The position numbers and the translations under genes are program-made. From contig NZ_FTMY01000006.1 of NCBI RefSeq assembly GCF_900156165.1, forward strand, positions 281,309 through 345,308: 64,000 bases of DNA. The letters run 5' to 3'. The notes beneath the pieces are model-generated. The model did not search any database and was not told the DNA's origin. It worked only from the letters and a program-made list of their open reading frames with translations. How positions within the stretch are numbered: position 1 is the stretch's first letter; each line of letters begins with the position of its first letter. Positions 24,332 through 32,973 of this stretch are shown here, piece by piece. The stretch is from Pseudacidovorax sp. RU35E. Lineage in GTDB: Bacteria > Pseudomonadota > Gammaproteobacteria > Burkholderiales > Burkholderiaceae_C.

Positions 24332-25306
24332 ATGAGCAAGAGCCGCATCCTTTGCAAGGCGGGAATCGCCACGGCCCTGACCCTGGCCGCAACGCTGGCC
24401 GGTGCACAGAACTGGCCTTCACGGCCCATCAGCCTGATCGTGCCCTTCCCACCCGGCGGCAGCTCGGACGTGCTGGCACGCTCGCTCACCGACAAGCTGT
24501 CGCAGACCCTGGGGCAGCCTGTGCTGGTCGAAAGCCGGCCCGGCGCGGGGGCCACGGTGGGCGCCGACTTCGTGGCCAAGGCCAAGCCCGACGGCTACAC
24601 GCTGCTGATGGGGGCCGTTCACCACACCATCGCGACGAGCGTCTACCGCAAGCTTCCCTACGACTTCGAGAAGAGCTTCGAGCCCGTGACCACCATCGCG
24701 TTGGTGCCCAACGTGCTGGTCGTCAACGCCAAGAACAGCGCCACCGACGTGAAGGCCCTGGTGGCCCAGGCCAAGGCTGCTCCGGGCCGCCTGTCCTATG
24801 GCTCCAACGGCAATGGCACCGTGCAGCATCTGATCGGCACGCAGTTCGCGAGCCAGACCGGCGTCGAGCTGCTGCATGTGCCGTACAAGGGCAGCGCGCC
24901 GCTGACCACCGACCTGCTGGGCGGCCAGGTCGACATGTCCTTCGACACCATCACGCCGGTCATCCAGCACATCCGTGCCGGCAAGCTGCGGCCCCTGGCC
25001 GTGACCACCGCGAAGCGCTCCAGCGCGCTGCCCGACGTGCCCACGCTGGCGGAGTCCGGCCTGAAGGACTTCGACCAGGGCACCTGGTTCGGCGTGCTGG
25101 CACCCAAGGGCACGCCACGCGACATCGTGGTCAGGCTCAACGCCGAGATGGGGAAGATCATCCAGTCGCCCGACTTCCGCAAGCGCATGGAAGAGATCGG
25201 CGCCGAGCCCGTGGGCAACACGCCCGAGCAGATGGCCGCGCAGATCCGCGGCGACACCGCCAAGTACGCGCAGCTCGTCAAGGACGCCAAGGTGTCCGTC
25301 GACTGA
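24332..25306 (+). CDS. Bug-family periplasmic receptor, tartrate locus
   Basis: 324 residues. A Sec signal peptide (residues 1-25, cleaved at LAGAQN) precedes a standard Bug fold: WPSRPISLIVPFPPGGSSDVLAR, GQPVLVESRPGAGATVG, PDGYTLLM, YGSNGNGTVQHLIG, VPYKGSAPLTTDLLGGQVDMSFDT, LPDVPTLAESG. It sits where ttuB, a major-facilitator tartrate permease, lies in Agrobacterium vitis. A tartrate or dicarboxylate ligand is therefore a reasonable inference. No permease subunits are nearby, so it would use TctAB encoded elsewhere. Confidence 0.88.
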   Translation: MSKSRILCKAGIATALTLAATLAGAQNWPSRPISLIVPFPPGGSSDVLARSLTDKLSQTLGQPVLVESRPGAGATVGADFVAKAKPDGYTLLMGAVHHTIATSVYRKLPYDFEKSFEPVTTIALVPNVLVVNAKNSATDVKALVAQAKAAPGRLSYGSNGNGTVQHLIGTQFASQTGVELLHVPYKGSAPLTTDLLGGQVDMSFDTITPVIQHIRAGKLRPLAVTTAKRSSALPDVPTLAESGLKDFDQGTWFGVLAPKGTPRDIVVRLNAEMGKIIQSPDFRKRMEEIGAEPVGNTPEQMAAQIRGDTAKYAQLVKDAKVSVD

Positions 25307-25341
25307 GTGCCAGAGGCCGCCAGCGCCGGCCTCCCGCGGAA

Positions 25342-25366
25342 CCTGCGGCACCTGCGGCACCTGCGT
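25342..25366 (+). repeat. Short 9-bp tandem repeat upstream of the MBL lipoprotein gene
   Basis: Nearly three copies of CTGCGGCAC-type units lie in the 145-base gap between the Bug receptor and the metallo-beta-lactamase-fold gene. They have no evident coding or regulatory role. Confidence 0.4.
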
Positions 25367-25451
25367 GCCGCCCTTCACCTTGCACCCGCCGTTCGCCGAC
25401 CCACGCGGCGAGGACGGCCTGCGTGCGCCCCCAGCACCAAGAGGAGACATC

Positions 25452-27020
25452 ATGGACAAAAACAGCACGAAGAGAACCGTGCGCGGCGCGGCCGTCGCCG
25501 CACTCGTCGGCGGACTGGCCATCGCGGCCTGCGGCGGTGGCGGTGGCGACAGCGGCTTCAACCCCGCACTGCTGGCACTGGGCGCCACGCCTGCCCCGGC
25601 GCCAGCCCCCGCCCCCGCCCCCGCACCGGCGGCGCCCCCTGCCGAACCCGGCCTGCCCGCCGTGCAGCAGACCGAGTTCGAACGGCATATGGAGGCCTCG
25701 CGCCTGAACACGGGCGGCGATCCGCAGATGGCCTATCCGTGGCGCGCCTTCTACTGCAACCTGTCCGACGACAACAACGCCATCGTGCTCGCCGAACGCG
25801 CCAAGAACAGCATCCGGGTGCCGTTGACGCAGCTCTTCGACGACGTCTGGTACATCGGCACCGAGTATGTCGGCCAGTACATCCTGCGCGACGCCAACGG
25901 CTTTGTCATGATCGACGCGGGCAACAACGCCCAGGAGATGCGTGACTACGACCTGCCGGCGCTGCGCCAGCTCGGCCTGTCGCCCACCCTGCCACTTCAT
26001 GGCGTGCTGGTCACCCACGGGCATTTCGATCACGACGGCGGCGCCCTGGAGCTGAAGACCGCCACTGGCGCACCGATCTACCTCGGCTCAGCCGACGCGA
26101 TCAACAAGGCGTACGACCCGGTCAAGCTGGACTCGATGGTGCAGGACCCCTACGACATCGTGGTGGGCGGCCGCACGGTCACGGTGCTGTCCACCCCGGG
26201 GCACACGGCGGGCACCACCGGCTTCGTGGTGCGCGCCAAGGACGGTGGCAAGGACGTGAAGCTCTTCGTCTCGGGCGGCTCGTCGCTGGTGACCGACAAC
26301 GTGGCCCTGATCCAGGCGTACCTGCACTCGATGGAGCGCACCTATGCGCTCATCAAGACGCTGAAGGTCGACACGGCCTCCAATCCCCACATCTACTGGG
26401 ACGGCTCTCGCGCGCTGATCTACAAGATCCGCGAGCAGGGCCTGAAGTCGCCCAGCCAGTTCGTGATCGGCAACGAGAAGCTGCTGCGGGCCATGGCCAT
26501 CGGTTACTCCTGCACCGCTGCCTGGCTCGCCAAGAAGTCCCCTGAAGCGGCCGTGCCCGTGTGGCGCGTGAGCGCGCTCGACTTCATCGCCGGCAGCCCG
26601 AGTCCCAATCGCATTGCGGCCCGCCTCGTCAACGGCTGGGGGCCGGTGGCCGGAAAAACGGTGAGCTTCGCCACGGCCAGTGGCGAGGCCGTCTGCCAAG
26701 CCACCACCGATGCCAAAGGCCTCGCAAGCTGCGCCACGCCCACACCCGCGCTGGCTGTGGGGACCGACCAGCTGGTCGCGCGCTTCGCAGGCACGAGCAC
26801 GCAGCAGACGGTCGATCTGGGCAGCGAAGCCACGGCATCCTTCGAGGATCTCAAGTCTTCACTGTGTCGCGACCTGGGCCAGGCCAGGCAGGCGAGCGGA
26901 TCGCGTGTGGGCGACAGCACCTACAAGGCACGACTGGACGCCGATGGCGATGGTGTGATCGGCGTGGGCGACGTTCAGCAGATGACGGCGCTGCTGCCAA
27001 ATGGGAGCGCCTGCCCGTGA
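25452..27020 (+). CDS. Exported lipoprotein: metallo-beta-lactamase-fold hydrolase with EF-hand/dockerin-like tail
   Basis: 522 residues. A lipobox (LAIAAC, then a Gly run) is followed by an Ala-Pro linker (~46-62). The MBL domain has the metal motif H189-x-H191-x-D193-H194 (THGHFDHDGG) and a later TPGHTAG motif, typical of class B3-like hydrolases that accept varied small esters or lactams. Residues ~385-470 look like an Ig-like bacterial domain (GWGPVAGKTVSFATASGEAVCQATTDAKGLASC). Residues 496-507 (DADGDGVIGVGD) match an EF-hand/dockerin calcium loop. The start ATG 25452 has GAGGAGA 5 bases upstream. The substrate is unknown. With the tannase-like neighbour it may attack plant or phenolic esters. 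Confidence 0.83.
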   Translation: MDKNSTKRTVRGAAVAALVGGLAIAACGGGGGDSGFNPALLALGATPAPAPAPAPAPAPAAPPAEPGLPAVQQTEFERHMEASRLNTGGDPQMAYPWRAFYCNLSDDNNAIVLAERAKNSIRVPLTQLFDDVWYIGTEYVGQYILRDANGFVMIDAGNNAQEMRDYDLPALRQLGLSPTLPLHGVLVTHGHFDHDGGALELKTATGAPIYLGSADAINKAYDPVKLDSMVQDPYDIVVGGRTVTVLSTPGHTAGTTGFVVRAKDGGKDVKLFVSGGSSLVTDNVALIQAYLHSMERTYALIKTLKVDTASNPHIYWDGSRALIYKIREQGLKSPSQFVIGNEKLLRAMAIGYSCTAAWLAKKSPEAAVPVWRVSALDFIAGSPSPNRIAARLVNGWGPVAGKTVSFATASGEAVCQATTDAKGLASCATPTPALAVGTDQLVARFAGTSTQQTVDLGSEATASFEDLKSSLCRDLGQARQASGSRVGDSTYKARLDADGDGVIGVGDVQQMTALLPNGSACP

Positions 27021-27091
27021 TTCGGAAATGGGCACAGATGCTCATAAAGACAACTCCCGCTAGGGTTTTCACGTGATTCATCGCTGCCTCA

Positions 27092-27118
27092 TCAGTTCTA
27101 CATTGGTTATGCAACTGA
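27092..27118. promoter_or_regulatory. Inverted repeat in an AT-richer promoter region before the tannase-like gene
   Basis: TCAGTT (27092-27097) and AACTGA (27113-27118) are inverted around 15 bases, within the AT-richer 27030-27125 stretch. They lie just before the Shine-Dalgarno GAGGAGA of the gene at 27141. This is a candidate operator; the regulator is unknown. Confidence 0.35.
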
Positions 27119-27140
27119 ACTATTTTGAGGAGAGACAGAT

Positions 27141-28937
27141 ATGTCATTCACGTCCCTTGCGAGGTTGACCGCACCGCTCGCTGCGGCTGCCCTGGCGGCA
27201 GCGTGCGGTGGCGGTGGTTCGTCGTCGCTGGCCTTCGTGCCCAACACCGCGGCGCCTGCACCCGCTCCCGCACCCGCCGGTGCCCCCGCGACGGCACCGG
27301 CCACGCCATCCGATCCGCCGCTGCCTCAGCTGGCCGCTGCGGTGGGCGCTGCGTTGCAGGGCGACTGCACCTCGCTATCCGGCTTCAGCTTTGCCAACAC
27401 CACCATCATCAGCGTGACGACCGCCGCAGCTGGCGCGCTCAAGGTCGCCGGCAAGGACATCGGCGCGCATTGCGTCGTCACCGGCAAGATGTTCGAGCGC
27501 GTCAGCCCCGTCGATGGCCAGACCTACTCTGTCGGCTTCCAGATGCGCTTGCCCGTGGCCTGGAACGGACGTTACCTGTACCAGGGCAACGGCGGCACGG
27601 ACGGCGTGGTCTCCAACGCCACCGGCGCCGTCGGCAGCGGCGGACCGCTGACCAATGCGCTCTACAACGGATTTGCCGTGATCTCCTCGGACGCGGGGCA
27701 CAGCAGCGCACAGAACCCGTTGTTCGGCCTCGACCCCGAGGCGCGCATCGACTACGGCTACGGTGCGGTGCGCAAGCTCACGCCCATGGCCAAGGCACTG
27801 ATCAAGGCCGCCTACGGCAAGGGTCCGGACCGCTCCTACGTGGGTGGCACGTCCAACGGCGGCCGCCATGCCATGGTCACGGCCTCGCGCCTGCCCGCCG
27901 AGTACGACGGCGTGCTGGCCAACTCGCCCGGCTTCAGCCTGCCCAAGGCGGCAGCCGCGCAGCTCTACAGCGCCCAGCAGTTCCGCAAGGTGGCCACCGA
28001 CGAGACCGACCTGTCGACGGCCTTCACCGTCGCCGAACGCAACCTGGTGGCACAGAAGATCAACGACCGCTGCGACGCGCTGGACGGTGTCAAGGACGGA
28101 CTGGTGCAAGACGTGGAAGCTTGCCGCACCGCCTTCAATCTGTTCCGCGACGTGCCGACCTGCGTCGGTGCCCGCGATGGCACCTGCCTGACCGGCGCCC
28201 AGAAGAGCGCCATCGACGCGATGTACTACGGCCCGGTCAACAGCCGCGGCGAGCAGCTCTATGCCACGCAACCGTACGACCCGGGTCTGGCAGGCAGCGG
28301 CTGGGCCGGCTGGAAGTTCGTCAACTCGGTGGGTGCAGCGCGCGATCCGGTGGCCGTGGGCATCATCTTCCAGGTGCCGCCGGACGCAAGCATCGTGAGC
28401 AACACCCGGGCCTTCGCGTTCAACTACAACTTCGACCTGGACTATCCCAAGCTCTTCGCGACCAACACGCTCTACACCGAAAGCGCCTGGTCCTTCATGA
28501 CGCCGCCCAACCCGACAAAGCTGGACACGCTGCGCGACCGCGGCGCCAAGATGATCGTGGTGCAGGGCGTGTCGGACGGCGTGTTCTCGATCGACGACAC
28601 GAAGCGCTGGTATGACGAGCTCAACGCCGACAACAAGGGCAAGGCCGCACGCTTTGTCCGCTTCTTCCGCGTGCCGGGCATGAACCACAGCAGCGGCGGC
28701 ATCGCGACCGACCAGTACGACGCGCTGGATGCGCTGGTGAAATGGGTGGAGCAGGGCGTGGCCCCGGACCGCATCGTCGCCACGGCGCGCGGCACGGGCA
28801 ATGCGGGCGGCGTGAACGCCGAGCTGCCTTCCGGTTGGACCGCCGACCGCACGCGCCCCTTGTGCCCCTATCCGCTGGTGGCCCGCTACAACGGTACAGG
28901 CGACAGCGAGAAGGCCGAGAACTTCAGCTGCAAGTGA
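27141..28937 (+). CDS. Exported tannase/feruloyl esterase-family lipoprotein lacking the usual active-site cysteines
   Basis: 598 residues. It has a lipobox (LAAAC plus Gly run), then an Ala-Pro linker and a tannase/feruloyl esterase domain from ~75 on: WNGRYLYQGNGGTDG, DAGHSS, YGYGAVRKLTPMAKALI, nucleophile Ser238 in GTSNGGR, Asp479 in QGVSDGVFS and His516 in PGMNHSSGG. The family normally has a CS-D-HC arrangement, with Cys next to Ser and His joined by a disulfide. Here both cysteines are replaced (Thr and Ser). The fold and triad look intact, so activity is likely. It probably hydrolyses gallate or hydroxycinnamate esters in the periplasm or at the outer membrane. Confidence 0.87.
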   Translation: MSFTSLARLTAPLAAAALAAACGGGGSSSLAFVPNTAAPAPAPAPAGAPATAPATPSDPPLPQLAAAVGAALQGDCTSLSGFSFANTTIISVTTAAAGALKVAGKDIGAHCVVTGKMFERVSPVDGQTYSVGFQMRLPVAWNGRYLYQGNGGTDGVVSNATGAVGSGGPLTNALYNGFAVISSDAGHSSAQNPLFGLDPEARIDYGYGAVRKLTPMAKALIKAAYGKGPDRSYVGGTSNGGRHAMVTASRLPAEYDGVLANSPGFSLPKAAAAQLYSAQQFRKVATDETDLSTAFTVAERNLVAQKINDRCDALDGVKDGLVQDVEACRTAFNLFRDVPTCVGARDGTCLTGAQKSAIDAMYYGPVNSRGEQLYATQPYDPGLAGSGWAGWKFVNSVGAARDPVAVGIIFQVPPDASIVSNTRAFAFNYNFDLDYPKLFATNTLYTESAWSFMTPPNPTKLDTLRDRGAKMIVVQGVSDGVFSIDDTKRWYDELNADNKGKAARFVRFFRVPGMNHSSGGIATDQYDALDALVKWVEQGVAPDRIVATARGTGNAGGVNAELPSGWTADRTRPLCPYPLVARYNGTGDSEKAENFSCK

Positions 28938-28962
28938 GCACCTGGGCCCCGCCCTTCAGCGT

Positions 28963-29850
28963 TCACCCCCCGAAACGCTGCGTCGGCAGGCCCACCGCCG
29001 GCAGACCCTCGACGACGAACAGCCCCCCGTCCTGCGGCAGCCGGCCTTCCAGCCGGGTGCTGCGCGAGATGCTGGTCACGTAGAGCTGCGCGTACCCAGG
29101 CCCGCCGAAGCACAGGCTGGTCGGGTAGGTGAGTGGCAGCGGCACGAGCCGCTCCAGTTCACCCGTGGGCGAGAAGCGCGCCAGCTGCGCCGCGCGCACC
29201 AGCACGCTCCAGACGAAACCCTCGGCGTCGACCGTGGCGCCATCGGGCCCCGAGTCGAAGCCATCGGTCTGCACGAAGCAGCGCTTGCCCGACAGCGGGC
29301 CATCGGGGTCGTAGTCGTAGGCCCAGATCACGCGCGCCAGGCTGTCGGCCAGGTACAGCGTGCGGCCGTCGGGACTGAAGCACGGGCCGTTGGCAAAACC
29401 GATGTCGTCGGCCAACTGCTCCACGCGGCCCTGAGGCCGCAGGCGGTACAGCCCGCCGCGCACCGGGGTGCCCTCGGGCCGGTTCATGTGCATGGTGCCG
29501 GCGACGAAGTTGCCCGCGGCGTCGCACTTGCCGTCGTTGAGCCGCACATCGGCGTCCGAGAGGCCGATGTCGCCGAGCAGGGTCAGTTCCCGCGTGCCGA
29601 AGTCGTAACGGCCGAAGCCATGGCGCAGGGCCACCACCACCGCATCACCCTGCGCCGGCGCAATGGCGCCCAGTGGCGCCGGCAGCGGGTGCGATGACAG
29701 CGCCCCCGTGGCAGGCGCCCGGCGGTGCACTGTGCCGACCAGCGCATCGATCCAGCACAGGGCCTGGGCCTCGGCGTCCCAGCAGGGGCTTTCGCCCAAC
29801 TGGTCGCGCGTGGCGCCCACGCGGCGGATGTCGATTCGGGAAGAAGGCAT
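28963..29850 (-). CDS. SMP-30/gluconolactonase-family lactonase
   Basis: 295 residues of the six-bladed SMP-30/Gnl/regucalcin beta-propeller. Metal ligands are visible in LGESPCWDAEAQALCWID (Glu near the start), RLNDGKCDAAGNFVAGTM (Asn), FANGPCFSPDGRTLYLADS and DGFDSGPDGATVDAEGFVW (Asp). Such enzymes open sugar lactones with a divalent metal. It is divergent from a Bug receptor (29993) and may work on an imported aldonic or sugar-acid lactone. The start ATG 29850 is chosen because SRIDIRRVGATRDQLGESP is the usual family opening. Confidence 0.87.
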   Translation of the reverse strand: MPSSRIDIRRVGATRDQLGESPCWDAEAQALCWIDALVGTVHRRAPATGALSSHPLPAPLGAIAPAQGDAVVVALRHGFGRYDFGTRELTLLGDIGLSDADVRLNDGKCDAAGNFVAGTMHMNRPEGTPVRGGLYRLRPQGRVEQLADDIGFANGPCFSPDGRTLYLADSLARVIWAYDYDPDGPLSGKRCFVQTDGFDSGPDGATVDAEGFVWSVLVRAAQLARFSPTGELERLVPLPLTYPTSLCFGGPGYAQLYVTSISRSTRLEGRLPQDGGLFVVEGLPAVGLPTQRFGG

Positions 29851-29992
29851 CGGCGCAGTGTGCGCATCGGCGACGGCCGCCCATGTGCAGGAGTCGGAAA
29901 GCATCTTTTCATTGATCGGCGTCAAGGTCCGTGGACGCCCCCCTAGACTGGTCGCCATGCCCGAGACAGGGCCAAGGACTAGGAGACACACC

Positions 29993-30955
29993 ATGAGCCA
30001 ACGCCGCCATTTCCTGGCGGGCCTGCTGCTCGGCGCCTGCGCGCTGAGCCCGGCCCTCGCCCAGCAGAACGTCACCCGCATCGTGGTGCCCTTCGCCGCC
30101 GGAGGCGGCACCGACCAGTACTGCCGCATCCTGGCCCAGGAGCTGAACAAGCACGGCATGAACGTCATCATCGAGAACAAGCCGGGCGCCAGCGGCATCC
30201 TCGCGGCCGACTACGTGGCCCGCTCCAAGCCGGACGGCCAGACGGTGCTGGTCTCGTCGCTGGGCACGCTGGCCAACAACATCGCGCTGTACGACAAGCT
30301 GCCCTACGACCCGGCCAAGGACTTCGCCTCGGTCACGCAGATCGCCTACCAGCCCTCGGTGATCGTGGGCCGCACCGACCTGCCCTACAAGAACATCAAG
30401 GAGATGGTGGCCTATGCCAAGGCCAACCCCGGCAAGATCAACCGCGGCTCGCCGGGCGCCTCCATCCTGACCAACCTGGCGCCCATCGCCTTCGAGCGCG
30501 CCCAGGGCTTCAGCACCACGCACATCCCCTTCAACGGCGACGCGCCGGCGCTGCAGGCACTGCTGGGTGGGCAGATCGACATCCACGGCACGTCCATCAC
30601 CGGCTCGCTGCCCTACATCAAGGCCGGCAAGCTGCGCGTGCTGGGCGTGATGGACGACCAGCGCCTGCCGCAGGTGCCCGATGCGCCCACCTTCAAGGAG
30701 ATGGGCTACGACATGGTGGCCACGCTCTGGTATTCGTTCTCGGTGCCGTCCGGCACGCCGCGTGCGGCCATCGACAAGCTGAACAAGGCCGTCAACCAGG
30801 TGATCGCCGACCCCGAGTTCGTGGCCCGCGCCCGAGCCATCGGCATGGAGCCGCGCGGCAGCACGCCGGAGGAGCTGGACCGCTTCGTCAAGACCGAGTC
30901 GGACCGCTGGCTGCCGCTGCTGCAGAGCCTGAACATCCCCAAGCAAGGCACCTGA
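29993..30955 (+). CDS. Bug-family periplasmic receptor
   Basis: 320 residues. Signal peptide MSQRRHFLAGLLLGACALSP, cleaved at LAQQ. The mature protein shows TRIVVPFAAGGGTDQYCRILAQEL, NVIIENKPGASGILAADYVA, PDGQTVLVSS, PFNGDAPALQALLGGQIDIHGT and LPQVPDAPTFKEMG. AGGAGA lies 6 bases before ATG 29993. The CoA-transferase gene starts 13 bases after its stop, so transport and CoA activation of one acid are likely linked. Confidence 0.88.
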   Translation: MSQRRHFLAGLLLGACALSPALAQQNVTRIVVPFAAGGGTDQYCRILAQELNKHGMNVIIENKPGASGILAADYVARSKPDGQTVLVSSLGTLANNIALYDKLPYDPAKDFASVTQIAYQPSVIVGRTDLPYKNIKEMVAYAKANPGKINRGSPGASILTNLAPIAFERAQGFSTTHIPFNGDAPALQALLGGQIDIHGTSITGSLPYIKAGKLRVLGVMDDQRLPQVPDAPTFKEMGYDMVATLWYSFSVPSGTPRAAIDKLNKAVNQVIADPEFVARARAIGMEPRGSTPEELDRFVKTESDRWLPLLQSLNIPKQGT

Positions 30956-30968
30956 GGCTCCGCCTGTC

Positions 30969-32177
30969 ATGACGTCCTTCTCTCCCGCCCCGCTCGCCGG
31001 CCTGCGTGTGCTGGACCTGTCCCGCGTGATGGCGGGGCCGCTGTGCGCGCAGGCGCTGGCGGACCTGGGCGCGGAGGTGATCAAGGTCGAGCATCCGGAA
31101 CGCGGCGACGACACGCGCGACTGGGGCCTGCGCATCGGCCGGCACAACACCACCTACTTCAACAGCTGCAACCGCAACAAGCGCTCGGTGGCCATCGACC
31201 TGCAGACGCCCGAGGGCCGCGACATGGCGCGGCAGCTGGCGGCGAAGAGCGACGTGCTGATCCAGAACTTCAAGCATGGCGGCGCCGAGAAGATGGGGCT
31301 GGGCTACGAGGACCTGAAGGCGCTCAACCCTGGCCTCATCTACTGCTCGATCGCCGGCTATTCGGCCCTGGGCCCGGAGCGTGCGCGGCCGGGCTACGAC
31401 CTGGTGATCCAGGGCGAGACCGGCCTGATGGCGATGAACGGCGAGGAGGGCCAGGGCCCGCTCAAGTTCGGCATCGCGGCGGTGGACATGTTCACCGGCA
31501 TGTATGCGGGGCAGGCGATCCTGGCCGTGCTGCACGAGCGCCACCGCACGGGGCGCGGTCGTCACATCCAGATGTCGCTGTACGACGGCGGGATGATGAT
31601 CACGTCCTACTACGGCCTCACGGCCTGGATGCAGCAGGCCGACCCGCCCAAGTTCGGCAACTCGCATCCGTCGATCGTGCCGTACGGTGTGTTCGAAGCG
31701 GCCGATGGACCGGTGGTGATCGCGGTGGGCAACAACGGCCAGTTCCGCAAGTTCTGCGAGGCCGTGATCGACCGGCCCGACCTGCCGCAGGACCCGCGCT
31801 TCGCGCAGAACACCGAGCGCTCGAAACACCGTGCAGTGCTGCTGCCGATCCTGCTGGCCGAGATCGCCAAGCATCCGCGGGCGCAGCTGATCGCGCGCAT
31901 GGACGCGGCGGGCATTCCCTGCGGCGAGGTGCTGGGGCTGTACGAGGCGCTCGGTTCGGCCCGCACCCGCGAGGTGGGTCTGTGGCACAGCTTCGAGGAC
32001 AGCGAAGCCGGCACGCAGGGCGTGCATGCGCCGCCCTATGTCTTCGATGGCCAGCGCGCGTCCGTTCACCAGCCGCCACCGCATCTGGGCGAGCACACGG
32101 CCGAGGTACTGGGCGAATTGCTGGGGTTGCAGGGCAGCGACCTCGAAGGTCTGCGGGCGCGGCAGGTGATCCGGTAG
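30969..32177 (+). CDS. CaiB/BaiF-type (class III) CoA-transferase
   Basis: 402 residues, standard length. The N-terminus LAGLRVLDLSRVMAGPLCAQALADLGAEVIKVEHPERGDDTR is the class III opening. FGIAAVDMFTGMYAG contains the catalytic Asp that carries the acyl anhydride. It moves CoA between acids (formyl/oxalyl, succinyl/malyl, carnitine types). It follows a Bug receptor by 13 bases, suggesting activation of the imported acid. Which acid is used cannot be told. Confidence 0.88.
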   Translation: MTSFSPAPLAGLRVLDLSRVMAGPLCAQALADLGAEVIKVEHPERGDDTRDWGLRIGRHNTTYFNSCNRNKRSVAIDLQTPEGRDMARQLAAKSDVLIQNFKHGGAEKMGLGYEDLKALNPGLIYCSIAGYSALGPERARPGYDLVIQGETGLMAMNGEEGQGPLKFGIAAVDMFTGMYAGQAILAVLHERHRTGRGRHIQMSLYDGGMMITSYYGLTAWMQQADPPKFGNSHPSIVPYGVFEAADGPVVIAVGNNGQFRKFCEAVIDRPDLPQDPRFAQNTERSKHRAVLLPILLAEIAKHPRAQLIARMDAAGIPCGEVLGLYEALGSARTREVGLWHSFEDSEAGTQGVHAPPYVFDGQRASVHQPPPHLGEHTAEVLGELLGLQGSDLEGLRARQVIR

Positions 32178-32188
32178 CGCTGGTTCCT

Positions 32189-32222
32189 CCCGGGATGCAC
32201 TCACGCCCGGGATGCACTCACG
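32189..32222 (+). repeat. 17-bp tandem duplication
   Basis: CCCGGGATGCACTCACG occurs twice head to tail (32189-32205 and 32206-32222), then a third CCCGGG begins. Confidence 0.9.
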
Positions 32223-32233
32223 CCCGGGGTTCT

Positions 32234-32398
32234 AACCGGCAGAGGACGCCGGCATGCGCGCTCCCGGTGCACGCTCGCGCTGACCGGCTTGTTGCACGAG
32301 AGGGGTGCTCGCTCTCCACCGACGCGCCTTGGGCACTGCACGGCGCCGCGAATGGCACCTCCGCACGCACACCGTCATCCTCCGCCTCGACGTTGCGC
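32234..32398 (+). repeat. Left arm of a ~165-bp inverted repeat
   Basis: The reverse complement of this segment matches 32729-32895 over about 165 bases with roughly a dozen mismatches, most of them in a 19-base patch. The arms face each other across about 330 bases. It looks like two copies of one dispersed intergenic repeat in opposite orientation; no transposase is present. Confidence 0.85.
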
Positions 32399-32449
32399 GC
32401 GAGCCCTCCGCTTTTCAGGTCGTGGGGACTTGAGGCCATCAGGGCCGTG

Positions 32450-32488
32450 GAGTCCTTGAGTCCTTGAGTCCTTGAGTCCTTGAGTCCT
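32450..32488 (+). repeat. 8-bp tandem array (GAGTCCTT)
   Basis: Five consecutive units starting at 32450, 32458, 32466, 32474 and 32482; the last reads GAGTCCTG. It runs into a CCTGG-rich stretch up to about 32525. This simple tandem repeat could vary in copy number by slippage. Confidence 0.9.
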
Positions 32489-32573
32489 GGGGTCCCCGGG
32501 TCCTGGTCCTGGACCTGGTCCTGGTTCATAGGGTCCTGGCGTTTCGAGACAAGGCGGACCAGTCAACCCCAGA

Positions 32574-32694
32574 CCGTTCGGGCTGAGCCTGTCGAAGCCC
32601 CGTCCCTATGGGCAGCAAGCAGACGGCTCAAGCACCGCCGGGCATATGCGCCGCGCGCCGCTGTGCCCTTCGACAGGCTCAGGGCGAACGGGGG
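32574..32694. repeat. Pair of inverted short dispersed repeats (CTGAGCCTGTCGAAG)
   Basis: CCGTTCGGGCTGAGCCTGTC.. at 32574-32601 and its inverted partner (..GACAGGCTCAGGGCGAAC..) at 32665-32694 share a CTGAGCCTGTCGAAG core. This core is a very common REP-like intergenic sequence in Burkholderiales and Xanthomonadales genomes. Arranged head to head, the two can form a stem-loop. Confidence 0.75.
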
Positions 32695-32728
32695 GTGAGG
32701 ACCTGGGCGGCCGAACCCGGCCGTTCGG

Positions 32729-32895
32729 GCGCAGCGTCGAGGCGGAGGGTGCCGGTGTGCGTGCGGAGGTGCCATTCGCGGCGCCGTGCAGTGCCCAAGG
32801 CGCGTCGGTGGAAAGCGAGCACCCGTGTGGTGAGGCAAGCCGGTCAGCGCGAGCGTGCACCGGGAGCGCGCATGCCGGCGCCCTCTGCCGGCTTA
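32729..32895 (-). repeat. Right arm of the ~165-bp inverted repeat
   Basis: This is the inverted partner of 32234-32398. The best-conserved block runs through GTGCGGAGGTGCCATTCGCG and the sequence after it, across about 65 bases with no mismatch by eye. Confidence 0.85.
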
Positions 32896-32946
32896 GCCTC
32901 GCGGCACTCGCACCTCGACCCTTCGTGCACCCCACAGAAACACTGA

Positions 32947-32973
32947 GCACCCAGCACCCAGCACCCAGCACCC
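32947..32973 (+). repeat. 7-bp tandem array (GCACCCA)
   Basis: Four units beginning at 32947, 32954, 32961 and 32968, the last ending in G instead of A. It lies 20 bases beyond the end of the acyl-CoA dehydrogenase gene (minus strand). Confidence 0.85.

Noticed and set aside
25600..25650. Ala-Pro coding repeat as a separate repeat element
   Set aside because: It is the flexible linker after the lipobox of the exported hydrolase. A similar linker occurs in the neighbouring tannase-like lipoprotein.
32450..32488. Possible CRISPR-like array
   Set aside because: Units are only 8 bp with no spacers; it is a simple tandem repeat.
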